Of a stretch of 8,441 bases of DNA, positions 1 to 6,322 are shown one piece after another. The stretch is from Bifidobacteriaceae bacterium (GTDB lineage Bacteria > Actinomycetota > Actinomycetes > Actinomycetales > WQXJ01): positions 1-8,441 of the forward strand of contig JAIRNM010000352.1 in assembly GCA_031258055.1 (NCBI GenBank). The letters run 5' to 3'. Numbering within the stretch: position 1 is the stretch's first letter; the number at the start of each line of letters is the position of its first letter. A program made the position numbers and the translations under genes. Below the pieces are notes generated by a model, which saw only the letters and a program-made list of their open reading frames with translations, was not told the DNA's origin and searched no databases.

Positions 1-1198
1 TCCATGTCCACACCAAGCATGACACCCCAGGGCAAGGTCCGCGCCAAGACGGAGGTGACGACTTGGGGGGCGACGAACAGGCAGGTCAAAGCGTTGACCG
101 AACACCTCGTCGCGCAGGGGGTGGAGTCGGTGGTGATGGAGGCCACCGGTGGCTTCTGGAAGCCGTTCTTCTATGAGTTCGAGAAGGCGGGCCGTTTCGA
201 GGTGGTGTTGGCGAACCCCCGCCATGTGCGGAACATGCCCAGACGGAAATCTGACGTGTCCGATGCGGCGTGGTTGGCGCAGTTGGCGGCCCATGGTCTG
301 GTGTCGGCGTCGTTCGTGCCGCCGGCGCCGATCAGGGCGCTGCGGGATTTGACTCGGACCCGTTCGACACTGGTCCGGCAGCGTTCGGCGCAGGTGCTGC
401 GTCTGGAAGCGGTCGTGCAGGACGCCGGGGTCAAGCTGTCGGATGCGGCAAGCAACATCATGGGAGCCTCGGGGAGGGCGATGCTGGGCGCGCTGGCCGA
501 CGGCGGGCAGTCCGCCGAGCAGATCGCCGCCCCGGGGCAAAGGAGCGCTGGCGGGCAAGTCCGCCGCCCTGGTCGAGGCCCTTGAGGGTCCGTTCCGACC
601 CGAGCACCACGGGGCGCTCGTCCGCGCCCACCTCGACCTGATCGACCACCTCGCGGCCAAGGCGGACGAACTCGACAAGTTGATCGGCGCCCAGATCGCC
701 CCTCACCGGTGGGCGGTCGACCTGCTTACCACCATCCCGGGGGTGTCGGCCGCCGTGGCACGGGTCATCGTCGCCGAGATCGGCGTGGACATGGCGCGGT
801 TCCCGACCGCCGGGAACCTGGCCTCTTGGGCCGGGACGACACCCGGTTCCAACGAGTCCGCTGGGAAAGTCAAGTCCACCCGCACCCGCCCAGGCAACGC
901 CCACCTCAAAGGCGCCCTCGGGATCGCGGCTCTGGCCGCCGCGAAAACCAAGGACACCTACCTGGCGGGGCGGTTCAAAAGGGTCACCGCCCGTCACGGC
1001 GGGATGAAGGCCATCGTCGCTGTCGAACGCTCCATGCTGACCGCCGGCTGGCACATGCTGTCAAACAACCAGCCTTACCAGGACCCAGGAGGGGACTTCC
1101 ACCTCCGCCGGCGCCCCGACCGGGCGCAAGCCAAAGCCCTGGGAACCCTGCGCTCACTCGGCCACAAGGTGGACCTGACGCCAATCCCTGCGGCCTGA
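1..1198 (+). pseudogene. IS110-family transposase, 5'-truncated by window edge and frameshifted
   Basis: Transposase of the IS110 family, which moves its element with a RuvC-like DEDD domain and a C-terminal serine-containing Transposase_20 domain. The first reading frame (from 1 to about 530) shows the N-terminal domain: VMEATGGFW (acidic E), then RKSDVSDAAWLAQL with two Asp, then SFVPP.PIRALRDLTR. The second frame (about 532-1198) carries the rest: GALAGKSAALVEAL, TIPGVSAAVARVIVAEIG, DMARFPTAGNLASWAG and NESAGK, whose Ser codon is 857-859. The halves join if one base is removed from the C4G4 run at 530-537, giving IAARGKGALAGK. The usual N-terminal DVHK-type segment with the first catalytic Asp is absent, so the true start lies upstream and the ATG at 4 is probably internal. 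Family assignment is firm. Whether the frameshift is real, a sequencing error or a recoding site is not resolved. Confidence 0.9.
1..1198 (+). mobile_element. IS110-family insertion sequence, partial
   Basis: The transposase defines the element, but neither end can be placed. The left end is outside the window and IS110 elements lack the long terminal inverted repeats that would mark the right end. In IS110 elements a bridge RNA is encoded in the non-coding end; for the IS110 group this is upstream of the transposase, hence beyond the window. The right boundary probably lies shortly after 1198, but no repeat or core dinucleotide could be assigned. Confidence 0.6.
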
Positions 1199-1466
1199 CC
1201 TCCGCCCCCACCAGCGCCGACGCGCCCCGCGCACACGGCGCCCCCGAGCGCGCCCCCAAACCGCTCCCGGTCACCCGTTGCAGGTCACCTCCGCTTTCAT
1301 AGAAGATTGCATCTGGGCGCGACCTCCGGGGAAGAAGACGGCAGGGTTACACTCGCCATGCTTCACCCCGAGGCCGCGCCCGCCCCTCAACCAGCCCCGG
1401 CGTGTCCCCCAAAACCACAGGTCAAGCCCCCAGCGACCGACTTTACCGCGCCCCTGGGTTCTAGGC

Positions 1467-1478
1467 CTCTAGCTAGAG
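1467..1478. repeat. 12-bp perfect palindrome rich in CTAG
   Basis: CTCTAGCTAGAG is its own reverse complement. Three CTAG tetranucleotides occur within 16 bases (1461, 1469, 1473). CTAG is generally under-represented in bacterial genomes, so the cluster stands out. It may be an operator or a remnant of an element end; nothing in the sequence decides this. Confidence 0.4.
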
Positions 1479-1562
1479 AAGTGCAACATTCCTGGTTGGG
1501 AGCTGGTGGAGCTGCGTATGGCGCCGGTAACCGGCGGATCGCCCAGGGGGACACCCTTGAGA

Positions 1563-1578
1563 CGTGATTTTGGTCACA
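1563..1578. promoter_or_regulatory. CRP/GlxR-like operator
   Basis: CGTGATTTTGGTCACA matches the CRP-family dyad TGTGA-N6-TCACA at nine of the ten specified bases (the first T is C). Actinobacterial CRP homologues such as GlxR recognise this dyad. It lies about 190 bases upstream of the peptide gene start, far for a class I/II activator unless the promoter is also distant. Half-sites of the same GGTCAC type recur nearby. This is a motif match only. Confidence 0.4.
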
Positions 1579-1770
1579 TTGGATGGAGCGGTCCTCGCGG
1601 CCGGAGTCCTATGAACGTGCAGGTCACCTACAGTTCTCGGTTGATCTGAGAGAGTGTCGCGGCGCAGGTCGGGGTGTAAGGGAGGGCAGTGACCTGAGCT
1701 GGCCGATGTACGCTGGTGGCGGTTGAGGCCAGAGCCGTCAACTACGAACGGAGAAAGGAAACAAGAGATA

Positions 1771-2115
1771 ATGGCGAGAGGCAAGATCGCAGCTGGACTT
1801 ATGTGCGCACTTGTGTTGGGACTGGGAGGCGCGTCGGCGGCGTATGCCAAGTCGGCGAGCACCGCAGGTGCAGAGGCATGGGATTCGGGGAGCCGGCAGA
1901 CGATCAACTCGAAGGACACTGCAGACGACGGGAAATGGGTCACTGCGGGCTGGAAGAGCAACCGCGGATCAGAGAACGCCGTCAAGAATGAGAAGGGCAA
2001 CGGCGGTGTGGTTTCGAAAAAGGTCACATCAGGATCAGAGGTTATCAGTTCGGTTCGGGCGTGTCGCTCCAACAGTTTGCGGCCGATGACTTGCAGCGGC
2101 TGGAACAGCTACTGA
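1771..2115 (+). CDS. Secreted peptide precursor, lactococcin-972-type bacteriocin candidate
   Basis: A 114-residue precursor. The N-terminus is a clear Sec signal: MARGK, a hydrophobic core over residues 6-22, and a likely signal peptidase I site ASAAYA|K after residue 26. The predicted 88-residue mature part is Gly/Ser/Asn/Lys-rich, with net positive charge by count of K+R against D+E. It has four Trp (37, 56, 61, 111) and two Cys (98, 108) near the C-terminus in RAC...CSGWNSY, which could close a nine-residue loop. The ATG at 1771 is chosen because AAAGGA sits 11 bases upstream and it begins the signal peptide; the longer frame from 1723 would bury it. The ATPase and FtsX-type permease follow on the same strand, the arrangement of lactococcin 972 loci. 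Classical lactococcin 972 has no mature cysteines, so this is a divergent member or a different secreted peptide. Secretion is well supported; bacteriocin activity is inferred from context. Confidence 0.7.
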   Translation: MARGKIAAGLMCALVLGLGGASAAYAKSASTAGAEAWDSGSRQTINSKDTADDGKWVTAGWKSNRGSENAVKNEKGNGGVVSKKVTSGSEVISSVRACRSNSLRPMTCSGWNSY

Positions 2116-2140
2116 GGTCCTAGTGGTTGAGGCACCACAA

Positions 2141-2860
2141 ATGACTGTCAACGCCGGTGATCAAGTGAACCCGGCGTTGACAGTCACGAGTTTGGAAGTC
2201 AGTTTTGGTGGACGGCCCGTCCTAGCCGGACTGGACTTGGCAGTCAGCGTCGGCGAATCAGTGTCTGTGATGGGGCCCTCGGGTTGTGGCAAGACGACTC
2301 TATTGAACTGCGTGCTGGGTTTGGTGCGTCCATCGGCTGGTGACATTTGGGTTAGCGGCAAACCTGTGACGGGGGCGTCGAAGCGGTCGGTCTCAAGGAT
2401 CCGGTCGGGTCTAATTGGTGTCGTGTTTCAGCACGGCGAGCTGATTGGTGAACTGGGCGGGCTACAGAACGTCGCGGTGGCGGCAATGCTGGCGGGTCGT
2501 GATCGCCGGACCGCTGTGGCGGCGGCTGATGCTTTGATGACTCAATTCGGCTTGGATATTGGGGGGCCAGCGGTCGATTCGCTTTCCGGAGGCGAGCGGC
2601 AACGAGTGGCCTTAGCGCGGGCGCTGGTTAACGAGCCAATGCTGATACTGGCAGACGAGCCGACCGCGTCCCTAGACGCTGCTAACCGTGCTGTGGTGGC
2701 CGAATGCTTGTTCGCCACAACTCGACAAAGGCGTTGCGGGCTGTTGGTGGTGACTCATGACCGGACAGTGGCACAGATGGCGGATCGGCAGGTCACGTTG
2801 GAGCAGGGCGTCGTACGGCCGGTCGGGATGTCAGCGAGCCAGGTCGATGCCGCGCGGTAG
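2141..2860 (+). CDS. ABC transporter ATP-binding protein, bacteriocin-associated type
   Basis: A cytoplasmic ATPase subunit of 239 residues with every ABC motif: Walker A GPSGCGKTT (45-53), Q-loop VVFQHGE (Gln97), signature LSGGERQR (148-155), Walker B LILADEP with catalytic Glu173, D-loop SLD (177-179) and switch His206 in VVTHD. The length and the LolD/MacB/BceA-like motifs fit ATPases that partner FtsX-type permeases, including the lactococcin-972-group transporter family. ATG 2141 is preferred: GAGG lies 8 bases upstream. GTG 2123 (GAGG 5 bases upstream, overlapping the previous stop region) and GTG 2165 (inside a hairpin loop) are alternatives, and the conserved domain begins only after the last of these. 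The gene starts 25 bases after the peptide gene and overlaps the permease gene by 14 bases, so the three are probably co-transcribed. Confidence 0.92.
   Translation: MTVNAGDQVNPALTVTSLEVSFGGRPVLAGLDLAVSVGESVSVMGPSGCGKTTLLNCVLGLVRPSAGDIWVSGKPVTGASKRSVSRIRSGLIGVVFQHGELIGELGGLQNVAVAAMLAGRDRRTAVAAADALMTQFGLDIGGPAVDSLSGGERQRVALARALVNEPMLILADEPTASLDAANRAVVAECLFATTRQRRCGLLVVTHDRTVAQMADRQVTLEQGVVRPVGMSASQVDAAR
2142..2186 (+). promoter_or_regulatory. Perfect 16-bp stem-loop across the ATPase start
   Basis: TGACTGTCAACGCCGG (2142-2157) and CCGGCGTTGACAGTCA (2171-2186) are exact reverse complements, separated by a 13-base loop. The left arm starts at the T of the ATG at 2141, and an in-frame GTG (2165) lies in the loop. 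No U-tract follows, so it is not a canonical intrinsic terminator. In the mRNA it would fold the start region and could limit ATPase translation relative to the peptide, block 3' exonucleases to stabilise the peptide message, or attenuate transcription. The complementarity is seen directly; the role is inferred. Confidence 0.75.
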
Positions 2861-5003
2861 CCCACTGGCCGGATTAGGCGGTAAAGCCTTTCGGCGGTCT
2901 GGCTATGGGGTCTTGAGGACTTCGCTGCTAGCAATGGCGGCGACCTTATTCATACTGGCCGTGATGGCGATCGCGGCAACTTGGGCGACTTGGAATGGTT
3001 GGGACCGGCGGTCGGACGCGCGCACGCCGGTAGAGGCGGCATCGTCCGGTCAGCCACCGGCGCTGTTGTGGGATCACACTCAGACGACTGTGGACGACAT
3101 GCCCGTGAGCGTTATCTACCTGGCGCCGTTGGTCGCTGACGCGCCGCTGCCGCCGGGACTGGAAGCGTGGCCTTCGGAGGGCGAGGTAATCGCTTCACCG
3201 GCAATGAGTGTCGGCGCGGGCGTGGCCGTGGCAGGACGCTATGGGCCCGTGGCAGGCGGGATCACTCAGAGCGGGCTGACTGATCCCGGAGAAAGGTTGC
3301 TGTACGTCACAGTGACGGAGGCGGCGTTGAGTTCTGAGCGAGCTGTGGTCGCCTCGGGTTTCGGTACTTCGCGCGGAGTGCCGTTCGGGGCACGGGACTA
3401 CCGCCAGCCGATCAGTCAGATGCTCGGAGTTGAAATAATCCTGCTGGTCGCTCCGGCCTGGTTCGCGACGGTCGCGGCCGCCGGTATCGGAGCGGGACGG
3501 CGCGCCCGGTACAGCCGGATATTGTCGCTCTTGGGTGCCTCCCGCGCCGACCTCATGATGTGGCGGTGGGACGAGGCGAAGGTCGCGATCCTTACGGCTG
3601 GCGCCCTATCCGCCGCCGTGGGCGTCCTCGCGGCGACGGTGGACCTGCCTGTTCCAGGCGCGGCATACACACTTCAGGCGGTTGATCTACGAGGCGCGCT
3701 GGGGATGTTGGGGTGCGTTTGGGTCTTAGCGCTCATCGCTTGTGTTGGGCTCGTGGTGGGGTCGGCTCGTATGACCCGTGAACAGGGGCGGCCGGTGAGG
3801 AAGCAAGGCCGGCCGACTAGGTTCGTCTTGGTGCGCGCCGCTGCCGCGCCGCTGAGCGCTGCGGCGACGATGGTTGCCGGGAACGTCACGCAGGGGATCG
3901 GGATGGGGGACTTGCTGGTCCCGGTGTTGGTGATCGGTGCGATTGTCACATTGGCGGCGCTGCCCGTCAGCGCCCGCGCCTGGATCGAGAGGAGTTCTGT
4001 GCAACTGACTGCTCGATCATGGCGACTAGGGTGGCCTGGGCTGCTGGTTGGTTCTGCTCAGCTAGCGGCTCGACCGGGACCAGCGGCTCGCTTTGGGACC
4101 GTCGCCGGCGCGGGCGTGATAGTCCTCACGCTGCTTTACGGGGTGCTGACCACGGTCGGTGACGAAACCAAGTCGATCTTGGCATTGCGCGACGAACTTG
4201 GCGATGATCTGGCTGTGATCGAAGTGAAAGAAGACGGCGTTCGGGGCCAGCTTGACACGACTTGGGCGGCGCTGAGTGAAAGCCACGTGATCGCCGCAGT
4301 CCGGTTCGATGGCCAGGGAGGGACCGTAATCACCGGTACCCGGCGGTCGCTGGACGCTTTCGGCATCGGCGACGGAGGTGGGGGCGACGACGCTGCGGCG
4401 ACTCGACCGCGCTGGGTACGGGAACTGTTGGGCGAGGAATTTGAAGTCGTCGTGACAGAGGAACTCCGAGAAGACACGACCCAGCTAATTGTCGCTCCGA
4501 TTGAGGGCGGGTCTCCCGATTTGGAGGCGCTGAGGCGACATATGGCGGGATTGACTGTGCCAGCATGGCCGGTTCGGCGACCAGGTGACCTGTGGGTCAT
4601 TGGCACAAATGTTTCACAGGACCACATGCGTTGGGTGACGTGGTTTGGGACGGTCGCCGTTATCGGGCTGCTGGTGGGCCTGTGGGCCGGCTATAGCAAT
4701 GAACTGATCCGCGCGGCGAGGTCGTTGAAGGCGCTTTATTTGACGGCATCGCGAAAGGGGTTCGTGGCTTCTGCGCTGGCGCTGAGGATAGCCGTCCCTG
4801 TTGCCTTGGTGGCGTTCGGAGGCGGGGCAATAGCGCTTGCTGTTTCTTACCCTACCGTGCTTGATGTTTGGGCGCTGCCCTATAGGTTCATTGCCGCAGT
4901 CGCAGTTTTGGCTGTGGCGAGCGCGGGAATTGCTCTGGCCGCATCAGTCGTGTGGGCTCGCAAACAGGCTGATCGCGTTGCGTTCGGGGTGCCCGACGAG
5001 TAG
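2847..5003 (+). CDS. FtsX-like ABC transporter permease, bacteriocin-associated
   Basis: A 718-residue integral membrane protein, likely the partner of the preceding ATPase. It looks like two repeated halves. The first is a TM helix (about 25-47), an extracytoplasmic domain (48-190), then three TM helices (193-214, 246-264, 286-306); RILSLLGASRADL (224-236) matches the FtsX-domain motif that contacts the ATPase. A helix follows at 353-373. The second half is a TM helix (416-436), an extracytoplasmic domain (437-597) with a Gly/Asp-rich stretch near 508-515, and C-terminal helices at 598-615, 644-667 and 680-703. About nine helices are visible by eye; ten would be usual. ATG 2847 is chosen because it overlaps the ATPase end by 14 bases (translational coupling) and places the first helix near the N-terminus; the frame is open back to 2757. 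Lactococcin-972-group loci have a large membrane protein in this position, thought to act in immunity. Substrate and direction are not shown by sequence. Confidence 0.85.
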   Translation: MPRGSPLAGLGGKAFRRSGYGVLRTSLLAMAATLFILAVMAIAATWATWNGWDRRSDARTPVEAASSGQPPALLWDHTQTTVDDMPVSVIYLAPLVADAPLPPGLEAWPSEGEVIASPAMSVGAGVAVAGRYGPVAGGITQSGLTDPGERLLYVTVTEAALSSERAVVASGFGTSRGVPFGARDYRQPISQMLGVEIILLVAPAWFATVAAAGIGAGRRARYSRILSLLGASRADLMMWRWDEAKVAILTAGALSAAVGVLAATVDLPVPGAAYTLQAVDLRGALGMLGCVWVLALIACVGLVVGSARMTREQGRPVRKQGRPTRFVLVRAAAAPLSAAATMVAGNVTQGIGMGDLLVPVLVIGAIVTLAALPVSARAWIERSSVQLTARSWRLGWPGLLVGSAQLAARPGPAARFGTVAGAGVIVLTLLYGVLTTVGDETKSILALRDELGDDLAVIEVKEDGVRGQLDTTWAALSESHVIAAVRFDGQGGTVITGTRRSLDAFGIGDGGGGDDAAATRPRWVRELLGEEFEVVVTEELREDTTQLIVAPIEGGSPDLEALRRHMAGLTVPAWPVRRPGDLWVIGTNVSQDHMRWVTWFGTVAVIGLLVGLWAGYSNELIRAARSLKALYLTASRKGFVASALALRIAVPVALVAFGGGAIALAVSYPTVLDVWALPYRFIAAVAVLAVASAGIALAASVVWARKQADRVAFGVPDE

Positions 5004-5567
5004 GCATTGAAGCGCACGAAGCAGGCGTTGGCAAGTCTGCATTCCTGGGTGGTGCGGTGGGAATCGGAAACCACCTGAATGGTGTGATCGATTGAGCCCC
5101 CTGACCTCTGCCGATAGTGGGCGAGCTGGGCTCGGTGTTGGTGTGTTAGCCTTCAGGTTGATCAGGCGAGGATGAAGGACCAGGTCTCAAGTGTCGACAT
5201 GTGACGGCGGACGGCACGCATGTGTACTCCGCGACACCGGAAGCCACCGCCATTCGCCGCAGGTGCGGGCAGGCCGAGGCTGCCTGGGGCTTGTTGACCA
5301 GAAGTGAGTCGAAACCACTGACGCGGGATGAGGACCTGATGACCTGGTGGCGGACGGTCTTAGCTGGGCTGAAGCGTCCGGGCTGGCGACTGCTGGTGGC
5401 CGTCGACGGCCGTGGCCTTCCTTGTGGGCGCCGGGCAGCGCTCCCGCAGCTGTGATGGGTGGTTTGCTTGTGAAATGCGGGTCGGCGCGGAGGCTGGGTG
5501 GCTGTGGCGTGCTGGTTCAACGGATGTTGGATGTTGTGGCGCCGCTTCGTGGGGGCATGATGGGTGT
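5004..5567. other. Mostly non-coding region after the ABC cassette
   Basis: No well-supported gene. Downstream of the permease a short hairpin, CGAGC-TGG-GCTCG (5122-5134), is followed by a GT-rich run rather than a clean U-tract, so it is at best a weak terminator. GGTGG/CCACC (5056-5060 and 5071-5075) could pair across ten bases. An 84-codon frame at 5201-5455 is listed separately. From about 5450 the plus strand becomes strongly G/T-rich, which continues through the truncated regulator. Its promoter should lie in the last 100 bases, but no clear -35/-10 was found. Confidence 0.5.
5201..5455 (+). CDS. Small open frame of unknown function, possibly a gene remnant
   Basis: An 84-residue frame starting at GTG. 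Its translation has no recognised domain, signal peptide or membrane helix. It includes TPEATAIRRRCGQAEAAW and DLMTWWRTVLAGLKRPGW, which look protein-like and moderately GC3-biased. No Shine-Dalgarno sequence precedes the GTG. The frame is open upstream only to a TGA at 5159-5161, with no better start. It could be an unrecognised small gene, the tail of a decayed gene, or chance in GC-rich DNA. Confidence 0.2.
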   Translation: MTADGTHVYSATPEATAIRRRCGQAEAAWGLLTRSESKPLTRDEDLMTWWRTVLAGLKRPGWRLLVAVDGRGLPCGRRAALPQL

Positions 5568-5965
5568 ATGACGGTTGCCGGTCAAGGTTCTGGTGCGAGG
5601 CGCGGGGGTGGTGTGTTCCGGGTGGAGCCGGGGGTGGCGTTTTGTGCTTATACCCAGGTTGTGCGTGCTCCGTTGAAGCCGGTGGCGTTTGATTGGTTGG
5701 AGTTGATTGCTGTGCGGGAGGGGCGTTGTTCGGTGCGGCATCGGGATGATGGTCGGGTTGATGTTGTGGTGCCGGGTGATGTGGTGTGTTTGATGCCGAA
5801 TGTGCCTTGTGGGTTGGAGCCGGTGGGTGAGGTGGTGGTGACGAGGTTTTTTGTGTCGGCGGTGTTCATGTTGGATGTGTTGGCTTGGAGTCATCCTGGG
5901 TTGGGGTTGGATCGGTTGACGGCTGGGCGGTTCGCTCGGGAGGTGCATCCGGAGCCTGGTGTGGT
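5568..5965 (+). pseudogene. AraC-family regulator, N-terminal cupin domain only (IS3-truncated)
   Basis: About 132 residues of an AraC-type transcription factor's effector-binding domain. After ATG 5568 the translation runs FDWLELIAVREGRCSV, then VDVVVPGDVVCLMPNVP, the beta-barrel signature of AraC_binding/cupin domains (E-x-x-V-x-E-G followed by P-G-D-x-x-x-x-x-P). It then continues through RFFVSAVFMLDVLAW. The DNA-binding pair of helix-turn-helix motifs expected near residues 180-280 is missing. The reading frame enters the IS3 element at about 5966 and ends at a stop at 6105-6107, giving a 179-residue hybrid frame. The remainder of the gene is not recognised on the far side of the IS. No strong ribosome binding site is seen. 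Codon use is unusually rich in G/T at the third position. Without HTH motifs it cannot act as a normal regulator. Confidence 0.6.
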
Positions 5966-5981
5966 GGGGTTTTGTTGCCGC
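5966..5981 (+). repeat. IS3 left terminal inverted repeat
   Basis: GGGGTTTTGTTGCCGC matches the reverse complement of the right end, TGGGTTTCGTTGCCGC, at 14 of 16 positions without gaps. The exact outer base is uncertain because the G-run allows a one-base shift; starting at T5965 would give the 5'-TG end typical of IS3 elements, with one gap. Confidence 0.7.
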
Positions 5982-6004
5982 TTCGGATTTGAGAGGATTG
6001 TTTC

Positions 6005-6322
6005 ATGTCGAAGCGTTACCCCCAGCAGGTCAAGGACCGTGCTGTTGAGATGGTGGTGTCCCACCTGGATGAGTACAACAGCCCTTATCAGGCGGCTAGG
6101 GCTTTAGCGCCCAGGCTTGGTGTCGGGGCGGAGTCGTTGCGTCGTTGGGTTCAGGCGGCCCGGCGTGGCCCGGATCAGCTTGAGCAGGACCGGTTGGAGA
6201 AGTTGGAGGCGAAGAGGATCAGGGACCTTGAGCGGAAGGTCCGCGACCTTGAGGAGGCCAACGAGATTTTGAAGGCGGCCTCGATTTTCTTCGCCGGGGA
6301 GCTCGACCCCCGTCGCAGGTGA
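6005..6322 (+). CDS. IS3-family transposase OrfA (HTH/leucine-zipper protein)
   Basis: The 105-residue regulatory and DNA-binding subunit of IS3 transposase. Residues 1-50 carry the HTH_Tnp_1 helix-turn-helix (MSKRYPQQVKDRAVEMVV, later LGVGAESLRRWVQAA). Residues 57-92 form a leucine-zipper-like coiled coil (repeated L-E-x-x-x-R-x-L, ending in EEANEILKAASIFFAGELD), the hallmark C-terminus of IS3 OrfA. ATG 6005 is preceded by GAGAGG at 8 bases. The gene ends with TGA at 6320-6322, overlapping the orfB GTG by four bases. In IS3 elements OrfA alone binds the ends and regulates, while an OrfAB fusion made by -1 frameshifting is the active transposase; the orfB frame here is -1 relative to orfA, consistent with that. 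Confidence 0.93.
   Translation: MSKRYPQQVKDRAVEMVVSHLDEYNSPYQAARALAPRLGVGAESLRRWVQAARRGPDQLEQDRLEKLEAKRIRDLERKVRDLEEANEILKAASIFFAGELDPRRR

Larger units (their letters stand above)
1199..1770. other. Non-coding stretch between IS110 transposase and peptide gene
   Basis: No convincing gene is seen. Short open frames at 1278-1472 and 1307-1567 have low-complexity Pro/Arg-rich translations, no ribosome binding site and no recognisable domain. The stretch contains five copies of GGTCAC or its complement (1269, 1283, 1572, 1622, and 1689 on the minus strand). It also holds a 12-bp direct repeat TGCAGGTCACCT at 1279-1290 and 1618-1629, a CTAG-rich palindrome at 1467-1478, a 6-bp hairpin CGCCGG-TAA-CCGGCG at 1522-1536, and a CRP/GlxR-like dyad at 1563-1578. 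The right part presumably holds the promoter of the peptide cassette, but no clear -35/-10 pair could be chosen. Confidence 0.6.

Noticed and set aside
458..1054. Minus-strand open frame opposite the IS110 transposase
   Set aside because: The plus strand has firm IS110 homology; the minus translation is Gly/Arg/Pro-rich with no domain.
1278..1567. Two short plus-strand frames after the IS110 gene
   Set aside because: Low-complexity Pro/Arg translations, no Shine-Dalgarno sequence and no domain.
1473..2072. Long minus-strand open frame (199 codons) opposite the peptide gene
   Set aside because: It overlaps the signal-peptide gene completely, has no recognised domain and no ribosome binding site; best explained as a shadow frame in GC-rich DNA.
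2177..2182. TTGACA in the right arm of the inverted repeat, considered as a -35 box
   Set aside because: No acceptable -10 hexamer lies 16-19 bases downstream; the sequence is explained by the inverted repeat and coding frame.
5122..5134. Hairpin considered as the terminator of the ABC cassette
   Set aside because: The stem is only five bases with a three-base loop and no clear U-tract, too weak to list as a terminator.
5146..5520. Minus-strand 124-codon frame
   Set aside because: Translation rich in Ser/Arg/Pro/His with no motif, typical of a shadow frame; no start signal.
5412..5567. N-terminal extension of the AraC-type frame
   Set aside because: The extension is Cys/Gly/Trp-rich and unlike AraC proteins; the cupin domain fits a start at ATG 5568.
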